Shown here piece by piece: positions 37,498 to 45,427 of a stretch of DNA of 64,000 bases. The position numbers and the translations under genes are program-made. This DNA is from Blautia hansenii (GTDB taxonomy: Bacteria; Bacillota; Clostridia; Lachnospirales; Lachnospiraceae), in the NCBI RefSeq assembly GCF_013304445.1, contig NZ_JAAITA010000010.1, positions 38,664 to 102,663 on the forward strand, written 5' to 3'. The notes under the pieces were generated by a model. The model did no database searches. It saw only the letters and a program-made list of their open reading frames with translations, and was not told the origin of the DNA. How positions within the stretch are numbered: position 1 is the first letter of the stretch; each line of letters starts with the position of its first letter.

Positions 37498-37518
37498 CGG
37501 GTACAGTTCATGTACCCG
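37498..37518 (+). promoter_or_regulatory. Perfect hairpin/dyad in the methyltransferase leader
   Basis: CGGGTACA and TGTACCCG form an 8-bp perfect inverted repeat around GTTCA, ending 5 bases ahead of the AAGGAGG of the UroD-family gene. It has no T run, so it is not a terminator. It could be an operator for the PucR-type protein or an mRNA structure that affects ribosome access. Confidence 0.6.
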
Positions 37519-37538
37519 GTCACAAGGAGGTATTGCGT

Positions 37539-38528
37539 ATGCTCACAAAAAGGCAAAACTTATTAGAAACCGTCCGGGGCGGGAAACCGGACCGTTATGT
37601 AAATCAGTATGAAGCACTGGCTATGCTTATGAATAATCCTTATACGGTAAATAACCCGGCACCGGAATATGGGAAAGGTCCTATGAAAAATGCCTGGGGT
37701 GTAACCAATGTATGGCCGGAAGGTACGCCGGGCGGTTTCCCTATTCACGATGAGGAACACATCGTATGCAAGGATATTACAGACTGGAAAAATTATGTAC
37801 ACGCACCGCGGCTGGATTATTCTGATGCTGAATGGGAACCTTATATCAAAGCTGCAGAGGAAATTGACCGAAAAGAATATTTTGTTACTCAGTTCATAGC
37901 ACCTGGTATTTTTGAGCAGTGTCATCATCTGCAGGAAATCCAGAACTGTCTGATGAATTTTTATGAGGAACCGGAAGCTACCCAGGAGCTCATTGACTAC
38001 CTCACGGAATGGGAACTGCAGTATGCGGAAAAAATCTGCAGATACATAAAGCCAGACGCCATTTTTCATCATGATGACTGGGGCAGCCAGACTTCAACCT
38101 TTATTTCTCCTGCCATGTTTGAGGAATTTATTCTGCCTTCTTACAAAAAGATTTACGGCTATTATAAATCTCATGGAGTAGAACTGATTATCCACCACAG
38201 TGATTCTTACGCTGCAACACTGGTTCCATACATGATTGATATGGGGATTGATATCTGGCAGGGAACTATGAGTTCCAACAACATTCCGGAACTGATTGAA
38301 AAATACGGAGGTCAGATAACTTTTATGGGCGGTATTGACAGTGCCTCCATCGACAGACCCGACTGGACGCCGGAACTGGTAGATAAAGAAGTTCGCAGGG
38401 TCTGCCAGGAAAACGGTACAAAATACTTTATTCCATGTCTGACCCAGGGACTTGGTATCAGTACCTTCCCAGGTGTCTATGAAGCTACAAGTGAAGTGAT
38501 TGAAAAAATAAGCAAAGAAATTTTCTAG
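37539..38528 (+). CDS. UroD-family (MtaA/MtbA-like) methyltransferase
   Basis: This 329-residue TIM-barrel protein belongs to the uroporphyrinogen decarboxylase superfamily. In corrinoid operons such members move methyl groups between a methyl-corrinoid protein and a thiol or folate. Landmarks are TKRQNLLETVRGGKPDR at the start, FHHDDWGSQT, a late IIHHSDSYA and FMGGIDSA. The canonical zinc site of MtaA/CmuA enzymes (HxC in the HHSCGN region) is absent here: HHSD stands in its place. The function may thus differ. The ATG at 37539 has AAGGAGG 8 bases upstream. Confidence 0.85.
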   Translation: MLTKRQNLLETVRGGKPDRYVNQYEALAMLMNNPYTVNNPAPEYGKGPMKNAWGVTNVWPEGTPGGFPIHDEEHIVCKDITDWKNYVHAPRLDYSDAEWEPYIKAAEEIDRKEYFVTQFIAPGIFEQCHHLQEIQNCLMNFYEEPEATQELIDYLTEWELQYAEKICRYIKPDAIFHHDDWGSQTSTFISPAMFEEFILPSYKKIYGYYKSHGVELIIHHSDSYAATLVPYMIDMGIDIWQGTMSSNNIPELIEKYGGQITFMGGIDSASIDRPDWTPELVDKEVRRVCQENGTKYFIPCLTQGLGISTFPGVYEATSEVIEKISKEIF

Positions 38529-38543
38529 GACAACGATTTTTAT

Positions 38544-38592
38544 AAACATAGAAAAGGCCGCCGCTTTCCTACGACAGCCTTTTCTATGTTTT
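38544..38592. terminator. Bidirectional intrinsic terminator
   Basis: ACATAGAAAAGGC (38546-38558) pairs with GCCTTTTCTATGT, followed by TTTTC on the plus strand. It lies between the convergent methyltransferase and alpha-glucosidase genes. Confidence 0.85.
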
Positions 38593-38603
38593 CACCTTTT
38601 TCT

Positions 38604-40553
38604 CTAAATCCGGCTCACTCCATCATCCTCATACAATTCATAGGACGCCCCTTCGTATCCCACATACTGAATACTGTCTTCCCGAATCCGGCTGACGCTT
38701 TCTGCCACATCAGCCACAGGAATGCATTTTCCTTTGCGGATAAACAGCGGTACTTCGTTCAGCGCCACTTCTACATAGTGATGTCCTTTTTCCAGTATCT
38801 CTTCATGGATGCTGCCGTCCGGCATGAATTTCACGAACATCATTTCTTCCGGCAGATAGACACAGCGTCCGTCTGCATTCTGCGTGTAAACAGGTGCAAT
38901 CATGATTTCATTTCCCAGCATCAACTGGTCTTCCACAGTCCGCGCCCGTGTATCTTCCGGATACACAAAGGCCAGCGGCTTAAAGTACATATCATCCTGC
39001 AGCGCAGCTTTCATGTACTCACTGTACAGATATGGCACCAGACGATAGCGCACACCAATTACATGGCGGAAATCTTCTGCATTTCCAAAGCGGTAGCTTT
39101 CCTGCTCTCTGGTTCCCAGGGCAGAATGGTTTCGCATAAGAGGTGTAAATACTCCAAGGGCTGTCCAGCGCAGCACTAAATCCGCTGTGGCGTCTGCCCC
39201 AAATCCGCCTAAGTCCGCACCTGCATACAGGAAACCGCACATATTTAAGGAGGGCATCATTTTCAGATTCAGAAGCAGATGAGACCACCAGGATTTGTTG
39301 TCTCCTGTCCAGATACCGCCATAGCGGTGCATACCAATGTAAGAAGCTCTGGAAAACATGAGAATTCTCTTATCCGGCGCAATTTTCTCAAAGGCCTCTC
39401 CTGCTGCACGGGTCATGTTATAGCCAAAAAGATTGTGCACCTTATCATGACGGACTCTCTCTCCCTTTACCTTGTGATAAAAGCTGCGATAGTCCTCCGG
39501 GTCATTGCTCAAGTGCTGCAGTTTCTCGGTAATGCCGTAAGTGCCGCGGCTCTTGTCCTCTGCATAAGCGTCTACCATGTCCCGAAGTTCTTTTTCACCC
39601 TTTTCAGAGTAGAAAATTGCCGGCTCATTCATGTCATTCCAAAAGCCTTCGATTCCCTGAGAAGTCAGAATTTCATATTTACTGCCAAACCACTCTCTTG
39701 CCTCTGGATTCAGCACATCCGGAAAATGGGTCCAGCCCGGCCATACGGCTCCTACAAATTCTTTGCCGTCTTCCTGCTTACAGAAATACCCCTTGGCTTT
39801 TCCCTCTTCGTAGATATCATATCCATCCTCAATTTTTACCCCGGCATCAATAATGGGAATCAAATGGATGTCCTGGGCTTTCATTTCATCCACAAATGCC
39901 TTGAAGTCCGGGAAATTCTCTTTATTTACTGTAAAGTCTTTGAAGGATTCCATGTAGTCAATATCCATGTACAGCATATCCATAGGAATGTGATTTTCTC
40001 TGTATTGTCTCACCACTTCACGGAAATCCTCTGCTGTCTTATAGCCCCAGCGGCTCTGTCCGAAACCAAAAGCAAATTTCGGAGGAATATAGCTTCGTCC
40101 GATGATTTTACGGAACTGTTTCACAATATCGTAGGCAGAAGTTCCTTCTATGATATAAAGGTACAAATCCGCATCTTCACAGGTGATATCCAGACGGTTC
40201 TGCTGTGTATAGCCAATGTCAAAAGTCAAAGCAGACGGGTAATCCACAAACATACCAAAGGTTTCTTCCCCGGATACGATAATAAAATTGTGCGCGCCGT
40301 ACAGAGACTTTTTGTCTTCTGTGTGCTCCGGGTCATCGGTACAGTTACTTATGTAAACAAAACCACGCTTATTGATGCCTCTGTTCGCCTCTCCCAGCCC
40401 ATACACCATGTCCTTTTCCTGCATTTCGTAAGTAAACCGAAATCCTTTTTCCAGATTAATGTTTCCGTACTTCGGCATTCCTTCCGCACAGGGAATGTCC
40501 CGCACAACCGCCTCTGTTTCAAAAGGCTTTCCAAACTTGTATTTCTGAATCAT
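38604..40553 (-). CDS. GH31 alpha-glucosidase
   Basis: This 649-residue cytoplasmic glycoside hydrolase has the GH31 (beta/alpha)8 barrel. The catalytic nucleophile aspartate is in GFWNDMNEPAIF, the likely acid/base is in WTGDNKSWW, and the barrel start is DMLYMDIDYME. It ends with the short beta-sandwich (YELYEDDG). It lacks a signal peptide. Alpha-1,4- or alpha-1,6-glucosidic oligosaccharides are plausible substrates. It is transcribed alone from its own promoter. The ATG follows GGAGAAGGACA. Confidence 0.95.
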   Translation of the reverse strand: MIQKYKFGKPFETEAVVRDIPCAEGMPKYGNINLEKGFRFTYEMQEKDMVYGLGEANRGINKRGFVYISNCTDDPEHTEDKKSLYGAHNFIIVSGEETFGMFVDYPSALTFDIGYTQQNRLDITCEDADLYLYIIEGTSAYDIVKQFRKIIGRSYIPPKFAFGFGQSRWGYKTAEDFREVVRQYRENHIPMDMLYMDIDYMESFKDFTVNKENFPDFKAFVDEMKAQDIHLIPIIDAGVKIEDGYDIYEEGKAKGYFCKQEDGKEFVGAVWPGWTHFPDVLNPEAREWFGSKYEILTSQGIEGFWNDMNEPAIFYSEKGEKELRDMVDAYAEDKSRGTYGITEKLQHLSNDPEDYRSFYHKVKGERVRHDKVHNLFGYNMTRAAGEAFEKIAPDKRILMFSRASYIGMHRYGGIWTGDNKSWWSHLLLNLKMMPSLNMCGFLYAGADLGGFGADATADLVLRWTALGVFTPLMRNHSALGTREQESYRFGNAEDFRHVIGVRYRLVPYLYSEYMKAALQDDMYFKPLAFVYPEDTRARTVEDQLMLGNEIMIAPVYTQNADGRCVYLPEEMMFVKFMPDGSIHEEILEKGHHYVEVALNEVPLFIRKGKCIPVADVAESVSRIREDSIQYVGYEGASYELYEDDGVSRI

Positions 40554-40591
40554 TGTCCTTCTCCTTTACATAAACCATTGATGATAAGGTC

Positions 40592-40620
40592 ATTTTAGCA
40601 TTTTGCCTGGGATGGCTCAA
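40592..40620 (-). promoter_or_regulatory. Promoter of the GH31 gene
   Basis: On the minus strand TTGAGC (40615-40620) and an extended -10 TGCTAAAAT (TAAAAT at 40592-40597) are 17 bp apart, about 40 bases ahead of the start codon. Confidence 0.75.
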
Positions 40621-40691
40621 TAGGTGTTTTTTCTCATTTTAATGTAAAATTTCTTACTATTTTTAGCGGACACAAAACCTTTCGCCTATAG

Positions 40692-40729
40692 AAAAGGGAC
40701 TACCACACGAATATTCGTACGATAGTCCC
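40692..40729 (-). terminator. Intrinsic terminator after ftsH
   Basis: GGGACTA (40696-40702) pairs with TAGTCCC (40723-40729), with an inner CACGAATATTCGTAC dyad, and is followed on the minus strand by TTTTCTAT. Confidence 0.85.
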
Positions 40730-40754
40730 CGCTTTTCCTATAATAAATTTAGCT

Positions 40755-42677
40755 CTATTCTTCTTCCGCAGCCTCTTCAGAAACTTCACTGCTTTCTGTC
40801 TCTTCCGGTTCACTCATACCGATTCTCGGCTTCGTTTCCAGAATTCTCATGAATTCTTCTCCGGTAATGGTTTCGTGCTCATACAGGAATTTCGCCAGTT
40901 CATGGAGTTTCGCAATGTTATCTTCCAGTATCTTATAGGCCTTATCATGCTGTTTTTTAACCAGTTCCACAACTTTCTTGTCAATCAAAGTCTGTGTCTC
41001 AAAGGAGCAGGCCAGGGCACTGTCACCGCCCAGATACTGATTGGACATGCTCTCCATAGCCACCATATCAAATTCATCGCTCATACCGAAGCGGGTAATC
41101 ATGCCTCTGGCAATCTTGGTTGCCTGCTCAATATCATTTGACGCACCTGTGGTTACGGAGTGGAAGATAAGCTCTTCTGCCGCCCTTCCGCCTGTAAAGG
41201 TTGCAATCTTATTCTCCAGTTCCTCTTTGGACATCAGGAAGTGCTCACCTTCATCCACCTGCATGGTGTAGCCGAGAGCGCCTGACGTTCTGGGAATAAT
41301 GGTAATCTTGTGTACCGGGGCGGAATTGGTCTGCAAAGCGGCTACCAGCGCATGGCCCACTTCGTGATAGGAAACAATCAGCTTTTCCTTCTCAGACAGC
41401 ACACGGCTCTTTTTCTGATAACCGGCAATTACCACTTCGATACTCTCTTCCATATCCGCCTGTGTGGCAAATTTTCTTCTGTCACGAACAGCCCGAAGCG
41501 CCGCTTCATTGACAATATTGGCCAGCTCTGCGCCGGAAGCGCCGGAAGCTGCCTTTGCAATTTCGTGGAAGTTTACATTATCGGAAATCTTAATTTTTCT
41601 TGCATGTACCTTCAGGATTTCTTCTCTTCCCTTTAAGTCCGGAAGTTCCACCGGAATTCTCCGGTCAAAACGGCCGGGACGAAGCAGGGCCGCATCCAGG
41701 GAATCCGGCCGGTTGGTCGCAGCCAGAATCACAACACCCTTAGATCCGTCGAATCCGTCCATCTCGGTCAGAAGCTGGTTCAGGGTCTGCTCTCTCTCGT
41801 CATTACCGCCCATGGCGCTGCCGTCACGCTTTTTACCAATGGTATCAATCTCGTCAATGAACACAATACAGGGGGCTTTTTCGTTGGCCTGCTTAAACAA
41901 ATCTCTTACCTTGGCAGCGCCCATACCCACAAACATCTCCACAAATTCAGAACCGGAAATGGAGAAAAACGGCACATTGGCTTCTCCTGCAACGGCTTTT
42001 GCCAGAAGAGTTTTACCGGTTCCCGGAGGGCCTACAAGAAGTGCGCCCTTCGGCATAGAAGCGCCGATTTCTCTGTATTTTTCAGGGTTGTGAAGGTAAT
42101 CCACGATTTCGGTCAGAAGTTCTTTCGCCTCATCCTCTCCCGCTACGTCTGAAAATTTAATTCCCGTAGAGGATTTCACATAAATCTTGGCATTGCTCTT
42201 TCCGAATGTCATAGCGCCCGGACCTCCGGCGCCTCCCATACCTTTCATCATCCGTTTCATAAACCAGCCGCCTACAAACCAGATAAATACAAAAGGAAGT
42301 ACCCAGGAAATCAAAAAACTCACAAGAGGATTGGCTCTGTTCGGTATCTCAGAGGAGAACTTTACGCCCGCCTCCTGCAGACGTTCTACCTCCTGTCCGT
42401 CCGCAATACGTCCGGTCTTGCAAATCTGCTCTTTTCCGTTCTTGTCTTCACTCTCCAGGGAATAATAAATTGTATCGGATTCCAGATTTACTTCTTTGAT
42501 TTTTCCATCATCCAAATCTTCCAGAAATTTATCATAGGATACCTGTTTAATACTTTTCTCCGCTATGGCCGGGGTAATAAATAAATTAATGACCATCAAA
42601 GCCACCAGAATAATCGCATACCAGAACAGCAGCGGTTTCTTCGGCGGCTGGGGTTTCTTTTTTTCTTCAACGTCCAT
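40755..42677 (-). CDS. ftsH: ATP-dependent zinc metalloprotease FtsH
   Basis: This 640-residue membrane AAA+ protease has two transmembrane helices (about 15-35 and 105-125) around a short extracytoplasmic domain. The AAA domain has Walker A GPPGTGKT, Walker B CIVFIDEID and the second region of homology (ATNRPDSLDAALLRPGRFDR). The zinc site is HEVGH. The acidic C-terminus is rich in glutamate. It degrades misfolded membrane proteins and some regulators. The ATG at 42677 follows GGAGGAG; an upstream in-frame start has no such site. It is a single-gene unit here. Confidence 0.97.
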   Translation of the reverse strand: MDVEEKKKPQPPKKPLLFWYAIILVALMVINLFITPAIAEKSIKQVSYDKFLEDLDDGKIKEVNLESDTIYYSLESEDKNGKEQICKTGRIADGQEVERLQEAGVKFSSEIPNRANPLVSFLISWVLPFVFIWFVGGWFMKRMMKGMGGAGGPGAMTFGKSNAKIYVKSSTGIKFSDVAGEDEAKELLTEIVDYLHNPEKYREIGASMPKGALLVGPPGTGKTLLAKAVAGEANVPFFSISGSEFVEMFVGMGAAKVRDLFKQANEKAPCIVFIDEIDTIGKKRDGSAMGGNDEREQTLNQLLTEMDGFDGSKGVVILAATNRPDSLDAALLRPGRFDRRIPVELPDLKGREEILKVHARKIKISDNVNFHEIAKAASGASGAELANIVNEAALRAVRDRRKFATQADMEESIEVVIAGYQKKSRVLSEKEKLIVSYHEVGHALVAALQTNSAPVHKITIIPRTSGALGYTMQVDEGEHFLMSKEELENKIATFTGGRAAEELIFHSVTTGASNDIEQATKIARGMITRFGMSDEFDMVAMESMSNQYLGGDSALACSFETQTLIDKKVVELVKKQHDKAYKILEDNIAKLHELAKFLYEHETITGEEFMRILETKPRIGMSEPEETESSEVSEEAAEEE

Positions 42678-42742
42678 TTCTATCTCCTCCGTTTCAGCAC
42701 ATGGCAGACACAAAAATCTGCTGTGCTATTCTTGTTATATCA

Positions 42743-42771
42743 ACTATACGTCTTTCAAAGATAATATGCAA
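42743..42771 (-). promoter_or_regulatory. Promoter of ftsH
   Basis: On the minus strand TTGCAT (42766-42771) and TATAGT (42743-42748) are 17 bp apart, about 65 bases ahead of the ftsH ATG. Confidence 0.7.
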
Positions 42772-42783
42772 TGAAGAAAACAT

Positions 42784-42809
42784 GTTTATTCTATAAAAAA
42801 AGAATAAAC
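42784..42809 (-). terminator. Hairpin after the sigma-like gene
   Basis: GTTTATTCT (42784-42792) pairs with AGAATAAAC (42801-42809), 3 bases past the stop codon. On the minus strand it is followed by ATGTTTTC, a weak T run. Confidence 0.55.
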
Positions 42810-42812
42810 CGC

Positions 42813-43547
42813 TTATTTATCGTCTCCGGTCAGCTTAATCACGGCTTCCATCTCCTCCGGATCCATGTCCAGAAAGGCCGCCAGTTCTTCCACACTGTAT
42901 TTCACATTTTCGTCTTCTGTCAGTTCTTTCACCCTTGTTTCCAGATTCCGCACCTTTTCCACCAGAATATTGTCCTCTTTTTTCTGCTGTGTCTGGTCTT
43001 CAATAAAAAGGCGCATGGTACTTCTGGCCTCTTCCAGAAGCCACTTGGCAAGATTTTCCTGTTCTTCTGCGCTTTTGACAGCCATAAGAAGCCCCATGTT
43101 GCCCTCCTGCAGCAAGTCTCCGAAAAAGATTTCCCGACAGTTCAATTCCTTTGCCGCCTGAATCAAATCCTCCTGCAGACAGCGCAGCAGTTCTTCTGCT
43201 TCATAGTCTCCGCCTGCTTTCAGCGCCTTTAAAACAGCTTCTTTTTCCGCCTGACCTGGAAGTACAAAGCCCTCCAGGTACTCCTCCAGAAAGGCTTCTT
43301 CCTCCGGGGTAAGCGCCAGAATTTCCGCCGGAACATCTGCCTCTGCTTCTTTAGGACGGCTTTTGCTGTATCCCTCCACATAGATTCCCTGGACTTCGAG
43401 AAAATCATACACTTTCTGCAGTTTGTCCTTATCCATGCCCGGTTCGTCAAAAAACTGCTCTACCAACTCTGTGTGAACCTTTTTTCCATTCTGCATGGCT
43501 AAGGTCTGTATATCCTTTAATTTCTCCTGAAACTGATTAATATCCAT
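42813..43547 (-). CDS. Degenerate sigma-70-like protein
   Basis: This 244-residue acidic protein resembles a primary sigma factor in pieces. The start (FFDEPGMDKDKLQKVYDFLEVQGI) resembles sigma region 1.1. Residues about 142-156 (GDLLQEGNMGLLMAV) match the core-binding helix of region 2.2. The end (YSVEELAAFLDMDPEEMEAV) resembles region 3. The aromatic-basic -10-recognition part of region 2 and all of region 4 are missing. It could bind core RNA polymerase without promoter recognition, or act as an anti-sigma or adaptor (inference). The ATG at 43547 follows AAGGAGG. Confidence 0.7.
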   Translation of the reverse strand: MDINQFQEKLKDIQTLAMQNGKKVHTELVEQFFDEPGMDKDKLQKVYDFLEVQGIYVEGYSKSRPKEAEADVPAEILALTPEEEAFLEEYLEGFVLPGQAEKEAVLKALKAGGDYEAEELLRCLQEDLIQAAKELNCREIFFGDLLQEGNMGLLMAVKSAEEQENLAKWLLEEARSTMRLFIEDQTQQKKEDNILVEKVRNLETRVKELTEDENVKYSVEELAAFLDMDPEEMEAVIKLTGDDK

Positions 43548-43618
43548 AGCTGCCTCCTTATTGTTCTCTATACTATAAAGGTAGCTTAACACAAACCGTT
43601 CCGTCTGAAAAGCAGGGA

Positions 43619-44833
43619 TTACATTTTCGTGATTCTGTCAATGGCTTCCAGCGTATTTTCATAGGTACCAAAGGCGCTGAGACGGAAATATCCCTCTCCA
43701 TGGGCTCCGAATCCGCTTCCCGGTGTGCCTACCACATTTGCCGTCTTTAAAAGCTGGTCGAAAAAGTCCCATGAAGTGGTATTTCCCGGTGTTTTCAGCC
43801 ATACATACGGGGCATTGACACCGCCGGATACGGTGTAACCCGCTTTTTTCAGGCCATTGTAAATGGCATGTGCATTCCGCATGTAATAAGCCACCTGCTC
43901 TTTCACCTGGGCTTTTCCTTCTTCTGTATACACGGCTGCCCCTGCTTTCTGTACAATATAAGGCGCGCCGTTATACTTCGTGCCATGGCGTCTTGCCCAC
44001 AGAGCATTCAGAGAAATCTCCCCGGACTTCAATTCTTTCGGAACAACCGTGTATCCCAGACGCACCCCTGTAAATCCCGCATTCTTGGAAAAGCTGCGAA
44101 GCTCTATGGCACAGGTCTGCGCGCCTTCACATTCGTAAATGCTGTGAGGCACTTCTTCCTGGGTAATGTAAGCCTCATAAGCCGCGTCATAGATAATGAG
44201 AATTCCGTTTCTGTTGGCATAGTCCACCCATTCCTGCAGCTGTGCTTTTGTTACTGCAGCTCCTGTAGGATTGTTTGGAAAACAGAGATAAAGAACATCC
44301 GGCGTTTCCTTTGGAAATTCCGGCACAAAACCGTTTTGGGCTGTACAGGGCATGTAAATCATACCGTCAAAATTCTGCGTCTTGGGATTGTAGCCGCCTG
44401 TGCGCCCTGCCATCACGTTGGTGTCCACATACACCGGATACACAGGATCGCAGACAGCGATTTTGTTGTTCAAAGCAAGGATTTCCTGAATATTTCCGGA
44501 ATCGCACTTGGCGCCGTCTGACACAAAGATTTCATCTGCGTCAATTCGGCATCCTCTGTCCTGAAAATCATTTTTGGCAATGGCTTCTCTTAAAAACCCA
44601 TATCCCTTATCCGGGGCATAACCGTGAAAGGTCTCCCCGTGAGCCATTTCCTCCACCGCACTGTGCAGAGCCTGAATAATGACCGGCGCTAAAGGCTGCG
44701 TCACGTCTCCGATTCCCAGCCGGATAATCTCTTTTTCCGGATTTTCCTGCTGATATGCCGCAATTTTCTTCGCAATGTCGGAAAACAGATAGCTTCCCGG
44801 CAGTTTCAGGTAATTTTCATTTATCGTAAACAT
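43619..44833 (-). CDS. dapL: LL-diaminopimelate aminotransferase
   Basis: This 404-residue PLP enzyme of fold type I makes LL-diaminopimelate in one step from tetrahydrodipicolinate, for lysine and peptidoglycan. It has NENYLKLPGSYLFSDIAKKI at the start, IRLGIGDVTQPL, CFPNNPTGA and the PLP lysine region LRSFSKNAGFTGVRLGY. The ATG at 44833 follows AAAGGAG. It is the last gene of the glnA-ANTAR-dapL unit, 13 bases after the ANTAR stop. It uses glutamate as amino donor, which fits nitrogen co-control. Confidence 0.97.
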   Translation of the reverse strand: MFTINENYLKLPGSYLFSDIAKKIAAYQQENPEKEIIRLGIGDVTQPLAPVIIQALHSAVEEMAHGETFHGYAPDKGYGFLREAIAKNDFQDRGCRIDADEIFVSDGAKCDSGNIQEILALNNKIAVCDPVYPVYVDTNVMAGRTGGYNPKTQNFDGMIYMPCTAQNGFVPEFPKETPDVLYLCFPNNPTGAAVTKAQLQEWVDYANRNGILIIYDAAYEAYITQEEVPHSIYECEGAQTCAIELRSFSKNAGFTGVRLGYTVVPKELKSGEISLNALWARRHGTKYNGAPYIVQKAGAAVYTEEGKAQVKEQVAYYMRNAHAIYNGLKKAGYTVSGGVNAPYVWLKTPGNTTSWDFFDQLLKTANVVGTPGSGFGAHGEGYFRLSAFGTYENTLEAIDRITKM

Positions 44834-44846
44834 TTCACATTCTCCT

Positions 44847-45398
44847 TTAACATTCGTCATAAATCAGTGTCAATACCATCTGGGCCGTTTCCACCATATT
44901 TGTACCGCTGTCCATACTGCATTTCTGAATATAACGGAAAGCCTCCTCCTCGGAAAGATGATTTCGCTCCATCAAAAGCAGTTTGGCATTTTTAATATAA
45001 TTCTCTTCCCTCTCTGACCGTTTCTTCGGCTTCTTCTTTGCTTTCTTGTATCTTTTCTCTGCCTGACCTGCCATCAGTTCCACTGTGTTGACCAGGTCGT
45101 AAATTTTCACAGGCGTGGTAATGGCCATAATACCGCTGCCTGCCGCACTTACCGTAGTGGCCGATCCTATCAGCAGCATTTCGAAATAATCCGGGATGCA
45201 CTGTGCAAGCTGGGAATAATGCATATCCGGCAGTTTGTAGCTGCTGATAACCAGTCCCCTCTGATGTCTGTTTGCTTCAATCAAAGCTGCGGAAGCGGTA
45301 TTGCAGGATACAATATTTTCAAATCCGTGGTCGGTGAGGATTCTGCGTATCCGCTTTGCATCTTCAATTTTTGGTAATGCCACAATGATGATGCTCAT
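44847..45398 (-). CDS. ANTAR-domain antitermination regulator with pseudo-receiver
   Basis: This 183-residue protein has a receiver-like N-terminal domain (1-110) and a C-terminal ANTAR RNA-binding domain (about 120-180; NYIKNAKLLLMERNHLSEEE and AFRYIQKCSMDSG). ANTAR proteins bind small RNA hairpins with six-base loops and prevent terminator folding. The receiver lacks the acidic pocket (VALPKIEDA in place of VDDE) and the phosphoacceptor position reads ISSYKLPDM, so it is probably not phosphorylated. A basic linker (KKAKKKPKKRSER) joins the domains. The ATG at 45398 follows GGGAG. It lies 29 bases behind glnA, like nitR of solvent-forming clostridia. Its likely targets are the leaders at 46781-46826, 60173-60216 and 60732-60768. 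Confidence 0.92.
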   Translation of the reverse strand: MSIIIVALPKIEDAKRIRRILTDHGFENIVSCNTASAALIEANRHQRGLVISSYKLPDMHYSQLAQCIPDYFEMLLIGSATTVSAAGSGIMAITTPVKIYDLVNTVELMAGQAEKRYKKAKKKPKKRSEREENYIKNAKLLLMERNHLSEEEAFRYIQKCSMDSGTNMVETAQMVLTLIYDEC

Positions 45399-45427
45399 AT
45401 ACTGCTCCCTGCCTTTTCTCCTTCTGC

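Noticed and set aside
37364..37538. A cobalamin or folate riboswitch ahead of the UroD-family gene.
   Set aside because: The 175 bases hold one short perfect hairpin but no B12-box or other conserved riboswitch core that I can recognise.
39279..40598. A 439-codon plus-strand frame opposite the GH31 gene, and a 298-codon frame at 23157-24053 opposite the phosphorylase gene.
   Set aside because: Both lie antisense to well-supported enzymes, have no ribosome binding site and code for histidine-, isoleucine- and phenylalanine-rich low-quality protein typical of antisense frames.
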